Assembly (NCBI GenBank): GCA_902543145.1
Contig: CACBXG010000001.1
Coordinates: 1-64,000 of the forward strand
Reading direction: 5' to 3'
DNA length: 64,000 nucleotides
Origin: an uncultured SAR116 cluster alpha proteobacterium
Lineage (GTDB): Bacteria; Pseudomonadota; Alphaproteobacteria; Puniceispirillales; Marisalimonadaceae
In this document: positions 61,292 through 64,000 of the stretch, piece by piece
Layout: the number at the start of each line of letters is the position of its first letter
How positions within the stretch are numbered: the stretch's first letter is position 1
Program-made: the position numbers and the translations under genes
Notes under the pieces: model-generated
What the model saw: only the letters and a program-made list of their open reading frames with translations
Told to the model about the DNA's origin: nothing
Databases searched by the model: none

Positions 61292-62461
61292 TCAATTAAT
61301 GATTTTATTAACATTAAAATTATACTTTAAAACCTTATTGAAAAAATCAATGGTTTGAAAAAAAGAATCAGAATATTCACCGTAATGCAATTTATAATCT
61401 TTTTCAGAAATAAGGTCATTTGGATTGCGTGAATTACCTTTACCTATGGCAATTAATAACTGTGATATCGCTTCATCAAGACAACCTGGTTTAAAATACA
61501 AACCAGAATCATTTAGAATATCAGTGTTAAAGGAGAAGTCAGTAGTAACAATAGGCAAACCAAAATAGATAGCTTCCAATAGAGTGACAGAGAACGTTTC
61601 CAGATAAGTTGGGAGGAAAACAGCTACTGATTTACGATACCAATTAATACACTCATCCTGCGTTATAGGACCAATATTGATTATACAATCCTCAACATTA
61701 AATTTTTTTGCCAGTGCCTTAATTTCAATATCCAATTGATGACCATAAGGAATCGTAATTACAAAACAGAAGTCTTTATTCATTTGACGTTTCAACAGTG
61801 AAGCTATTTTAGGTAATAAATGAATATTCTTATGACGATATGGTGCAGCTAAACAAAAAATATAAGAACGATCTACTTTAATTTGGCTTCTTGATTGCCC
61901 TATAAAAACGTTAGAAAGAGTATTACTAACAACATGAACTTTCCAGTCTTGAATTTTTGTTAATTTCAAAATTCCATACTTCGCGTCATTAGATTGAGTT
62001 ATAAAAAATTGAGAACGAGAAACAAAAAAGCGCTGAATTAGAACTCTAATTATTTCTTTGATCATTTGTAGAAATGAAAGAGTGAAAAAAGCCCATACAT
62101 TTGGATGCGTAACCCAAGGATTAGTAAGCCTCTGCACTTCTGGTGCACTAAAATAAATATATGATGGAGAACCAACACTATATACTAGATCAGGATTAAT
62201 TTTTTTTTCATAGTTTAAAATTAAACGTGATATTCGATAGTAAGCTTTGAGTTTAGATGGAGAATCATCTACGAGAAGACAAGATTGTTTAGGAATATTA
62301 ATTTCTCTTAACTTAAGTTCCTGAATTATACGGTTGTTTAATATAAAATACCAATCATGCTGCTTTCCAGCGTTTGACATTAGAGCTTCAGAAATAAAAT
62401 TGACTGCTGCGTATAAGCCTCCCCCTACGTTTATAGTGGAACAATTAGCGAGAATCCTCAA
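61292..62461 (-). CDS. GT4-family glycosyltransferase
   Basis: 389 residues from the TTG at 62461. RILANCSTINVGGGLYAAVN at the N-terminus is typical for GT4 enzymes with an N-terminal GGG loop. VNPDLVYSVGSPSYIYF-like residues follow, and the donor domain has SYIFCLAAPYRHKNIHLLPK near 200 and SVAVFLPTYLETFSVTLLEA near 285, the ETFxxxLLEA donor motif. GLPIVTTDFSFNTDIL follows. The TTG start overlaps the TGA of the upstream polymerase gene (TTGA), which is better than the TTG four codons before it. It is the end gene of the unit that enters from the right. Its specificity is unknown. Confidence 0.83.
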   Translation of the reverse strand: MRILANCSTINVGGGLYAAVNFISEALMSNAGKQHDWYFILNNRIIQELKLREINIPKQSCLLVDDSPSKLKAYYRISRLILNYEKKINPDLVYSVGSPSYIYFSAPEVQRLTNPWVTHPNVWAFFTLSFLQMIKEIIRVLIQRFFVSRSQFFITQSNDAKYGILKLTKIQDWKVHVVSNTLSNVFIGQSRSQIKVDRSYIFCLAAPYRHKNIHLLPKIASLLKRQMNKDFCFVITIPYGHQLDIEIKALAKKFNVEDCIINIGPITQDECINWYRKSVAVFLPTYLETFSVTLLEAIYFGLPIVTTDFSFNTDILNDSGLYFKPGCLDEAISQLLIAIGKGNSRNPNDLISEKDYKLHYGEYSDSFFQTIDFFNKVLKYNFNVNKIIN

Positions 62462-63501
62462 CTTAGACCCCAATCGAGTAACAAAAAACTACGTGACATA
62501 TTATGAATGAACAGAGGTATAAAAAATAAAAATGCAAATGAATTCACACGGGAATAATAAGTATGAGAAAGAAGATGAATTAATATAGATATGTAAATTA
62601 ACATAATTATACGTGAGGTGCCTAAAGAATATATAATTATAAAAATATAGGTAACAAAAGATATTAAATAGAATATATAAGGTAGCTTTAATCTCAATAT
62701 TTTTGAAAATAACAAATACATAGAAAAAGAAAATAAAATAATAAATAGTAAATATTCAGACATACTATAAGTTATACTATCCAAACGCTTTATATAGGTT
62801 GAACCATAGGTTGGACCTGTACCATATATTAAGGTTTCACCAATTAAAAAATACATTACTAAATATGTAACAAAACATAGAAGTATCACTACATGTAATG
62901 ATTTAAATGAAAAATAATCACTATCAGATCGAACAAGCTTATTTAGTATCGCAATAATTGGCAACATTAATATTATTGATAGATGACAAAGCGTTGACAT
63001 TAATAACAAGATAATTTGTTTGTTACTATTGGGTGGGAACATAAAACCTATAATTAAAAATATCATAGCGATTTGAAACCTGTATATATCAAAAAACATA
63101 ATGTATTCATAGAAACCAATAGCCGTCCCTAACATACAAAAACATTTTACGCATAAAGAAGTTTTGGCTCTAGTTATGAGCAATAAAATCAAAAATAATG
63201 TTATGAATGACAAAGCATCAAGGGCACTATATGGGCTTTCAAATATTTTATTAAGAAAATACCCTATGATTGAATTTAATGGTTCTATTGCTATAAGATA
63301 TAGAAAAGATATTGAATAAAGTTCAAAAAAACCGAATAGACTAGATTCAGAAATCCAATTTAAATAGCTATGCTTTGTACCAAAAAGGCCATATAGATAA
63401 TTATCTGTTCCTCTTAAAAAAAAAAACCTAAAATTATAAACCAACAACGCTCCAATAAAGCTTGTAATTAAGATTTTTGTTTTATTTCGAGACAAATTCA
63501 T
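62458..63501 (-). CDS. EpsG-family protein, candidate Wzy polysaccharide polymerase
   Basis: 347 residues with about ten transmembrane helices and no soluble domain. FDIYRFQIAMIFLIIGFMFP near residue 150, and LLLMSTLCHLSIILMLPI near 175, are the helix pair of EpsG-type proteins, in which an Arg and a His are conserved. A periplasmic loop with GETLIYGTGPTYGSTYIKRL follows. Wzy enzymes polymerise the repeat units on undecaprenyl diphosphate in the periplasm and are poorly conserved. The place between two GT4 genes fits. No other polymerase candidate is in the window, other than the ligase-like protein at 18781. Confidence 0.75.
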   Translation of the reverse strand: MNLSRNKTKILITSFIGALLVYNFRFFFLRGTDNYLYGLFGTKHSYLNWISESSLFGFFELYSISFLYLIAIEPLNSIIGYFLNKIFESPYSALDALSFITLFLILLLITRAKTSLCVKCFCMLGTAIGFYEYIMFFDIYRFQIAMIFLIIGFMFPPNSNKQIILLLMSTLCHLSIILMLPIIAILNKLVRSDSDYFSFKSLHVVILLCFVTYLVMYFLIGETLIYGTGPTYGSTYIKRLDSITYSMSEYLLFIILFSFSMYLLFSKILRLKLPYIFYLISFVTYIFIIIYSLGTSRIIMLIYISILIHLLSHTYYSRVNSFAFLFFIPLFIHNMSRSFLLLDWGLS

Positions 63502-63545
63502 TTTTTAAAAGCATTCATTATTTTTATTTGTATTAATATTTCAAA

Positions 63546-64000
63546 TTATAAAATAGACAACAAATTATAAGCTGATGTTTTAGGTGATATACGTAATGAT
63601 AAATTGTAAGATTGTACACTCATATTCCACAGCTCTTTTTCATTAGTATTTATAACTTTTATCATTGTATTAACTAATTCATCTAAATTATTATTCTGGA
63701 TTTTCCAGCCATTATATCCATTTATAAGGAAACTAGAGGTTGCACCCACTGTATTCGAACATATAATGGGCAATCCACCTGATACGCACTCATGAACTAC
63801 AACACCCCAAGGCTCTTTTATGGATGGTAAAATTAAAAAACCTGAATCAGAAATTTCAATATAAAGTTTTCTGGGATCTATAAATTCAGAATAATCAATA
63901 TTATGTTGCTCAGGGATTGTTGATACTAGAGAGCCATTTCCAATGATCCTTAGCCTCCAATCATGATCAATATTAGAGAGCGTTTCCCAAGCTTCTAGAA
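63546..64000 (-). CDS. GT4-family glycosyltransferase, 5' part missing (runs off the window)
   Basis: The minus-strand frame is open to the right edge and gives at least 150 residues. It starts in the donor domain (LEAWETLSNIDHDWRLRIIG, NGSLVSTIPEQHN), then has SGFLILPSIKEPWGVVVHEC, the EPWGxxxxE donor-binding motif. SGGLPIICSNTVGATSSFL and NGWKIQNNNLDELVNTM follow, and it ends NLLSIL. The internal Met at 63773 is not the start, because the conserved domain continues upstream of it. The enzyme would be about 350-380 residues long. It is the gene before the EpsG-like polymerase in the same direction, 44 bases away. Confidence 0.85.
   Translation of the reverse strand, partial: LEAWETLSNIDHDWRLRIIGNGSLVSTIPEQHNIDYSEFIDPRKLYIEISDSGFLILPSIKEPWGVVVHECVSGGLPIICSNTVGATSSFLINGYNGWKIQNNNLDELVNTMIKVINTNEKELWNMSVQSYNLSLRISPKTSAYNLLSIL

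Noticed and set aside
1-64000. The possibility that the window is an assembly chimera, because gene types and base composition alternate
   Set aside because: The changes coincide with typical polysaccharide cassette borders, coupled genes cross them, and no run of N or abrupt mid-gene break was found. Island mosaicism explains them.
1-64000. tRNA, rRNA, CRISPR arrays, insertion sequences, phage genes and JUMPstart/ops elements
   Set aside because: None was seen on either strand: no cloverleaf-like gene, no regularly spaced repeats, no transposase or integrase, and no GGCGGTAG element ahead of the glycan operons.

Overview
The window is AT-rich bacterial DNA with short intergenic gaps and many overlapping genes. 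It reads as the variable cell-surface polysaccharide island of a small-genome Gram-negative bacterium. A cytoplasmic muropeptide-recycling set (AmpG, AnmK, MurQ, AmpD-like, NlpC/P60) and an MmsB-type dehydrogenase fit best with a low-GC marine alphaproteobacterium. That placement is an inference from gene content; there is no rRNA or other marker gene in the window.

Layout. (1) 1-2936: a truncated EamA permease, a TcuA-like flavoprotein and a D-2-hydroxyacid dehydrogenase, ordinary metabolic genes. (2) 3039-17292, minus strand: polysaccharide genes in several transcription units. They include a NeuD/PglD-like acyltransferase, a Gtr-type cassette (GT-C candidate, GtrA, GT2), two methyltransferases, AsnB, an SGNH hydrolase, a NodU/SxtI-type carbamoyltransferase with its SxtK/DUF5989 and SxtJ partners, Wzz and a glycosyltransferase. 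Three of these units start with a homologous 50-56 codon ORF that resembles the N-terminal oligomerisation domain of H-NS-family proteins and lacks a DNA-binding domain. (3) 17376-20127: a GT4 enzyme, a decayed gene and an O-antigen ligase-like protein. (4) 20225-30169: a peptidoglycan-recycling block (AmpG, L,D-transpeptidase, GH84 hexosaminidase, PIG-L deacetylase, AnmK, MurQ, NlpC/P60, AmpD-like amidase) that also holds a membrane pyrophosphatase and MmsB. (5) 30313-44113, plus strand: a GDP-mannose/GDP-fucose polysaccharide operon (ManC, GT11, Wzx, GT4s, GT2s, WcaF-like, FkbM relic, aldo/keto reductase, Gmd, Fcl, GalE). (6) 44241-49434: DUF268, a WecA-like initiating transferase, a UDP-glucuronate-epimerase-like protein with a probable ATT start, and a CapD/WbpM dehydratase. 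(7) 49549-64000, minus strand: a second biosynthetic block with DegT aminotransferase, PglC/WcaJ-like transferase, GT4, heparinase II/III-like protein, bi-domain oxidoreductase, AsnB, WecC, WecB, GT4, EpsG/Wzy-like polymerase and a partial GT4.

How it works together. ManC, Gmd and Fcl make GDP-fucose. GalE and the second epimerase make galacto-configured UDP-sugars. WecB and WecC make UDP-ManNAcA. CapD and DegT make an amino-deoxysugar. Two kinds of initiating transferase (WecA-like and PglC-like), one Wzx, one Wzy candidate, Wzz and a ligase-like protein give the outline of a Wzy-dependent pathway, possibly for two glycans. Carbamoyl, methyl, acetyl and AsnB-type amidation steps would decorate them. 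The recycling block would import GlcNAc-anhydroMurNAc peptides and take them to GlcNAc-6-phosphate. No NagZ is present, and a cytoplasmic GH84 enzyme is a candidate for that step.

Main points for a second look: the repeated H-NS-like leader ORFs with conserved coupling to unrelated genes; GH84 as a possible NagZ substitute; K+-dependence and Na+-type residues in the pyrophosphatase; an FkbM methyltransferase that has lost its SAM motif; and several gene relics at cassette joints. No rRNA, tRNA, CRISPR array, insertion sequence or phage gene was recognised.
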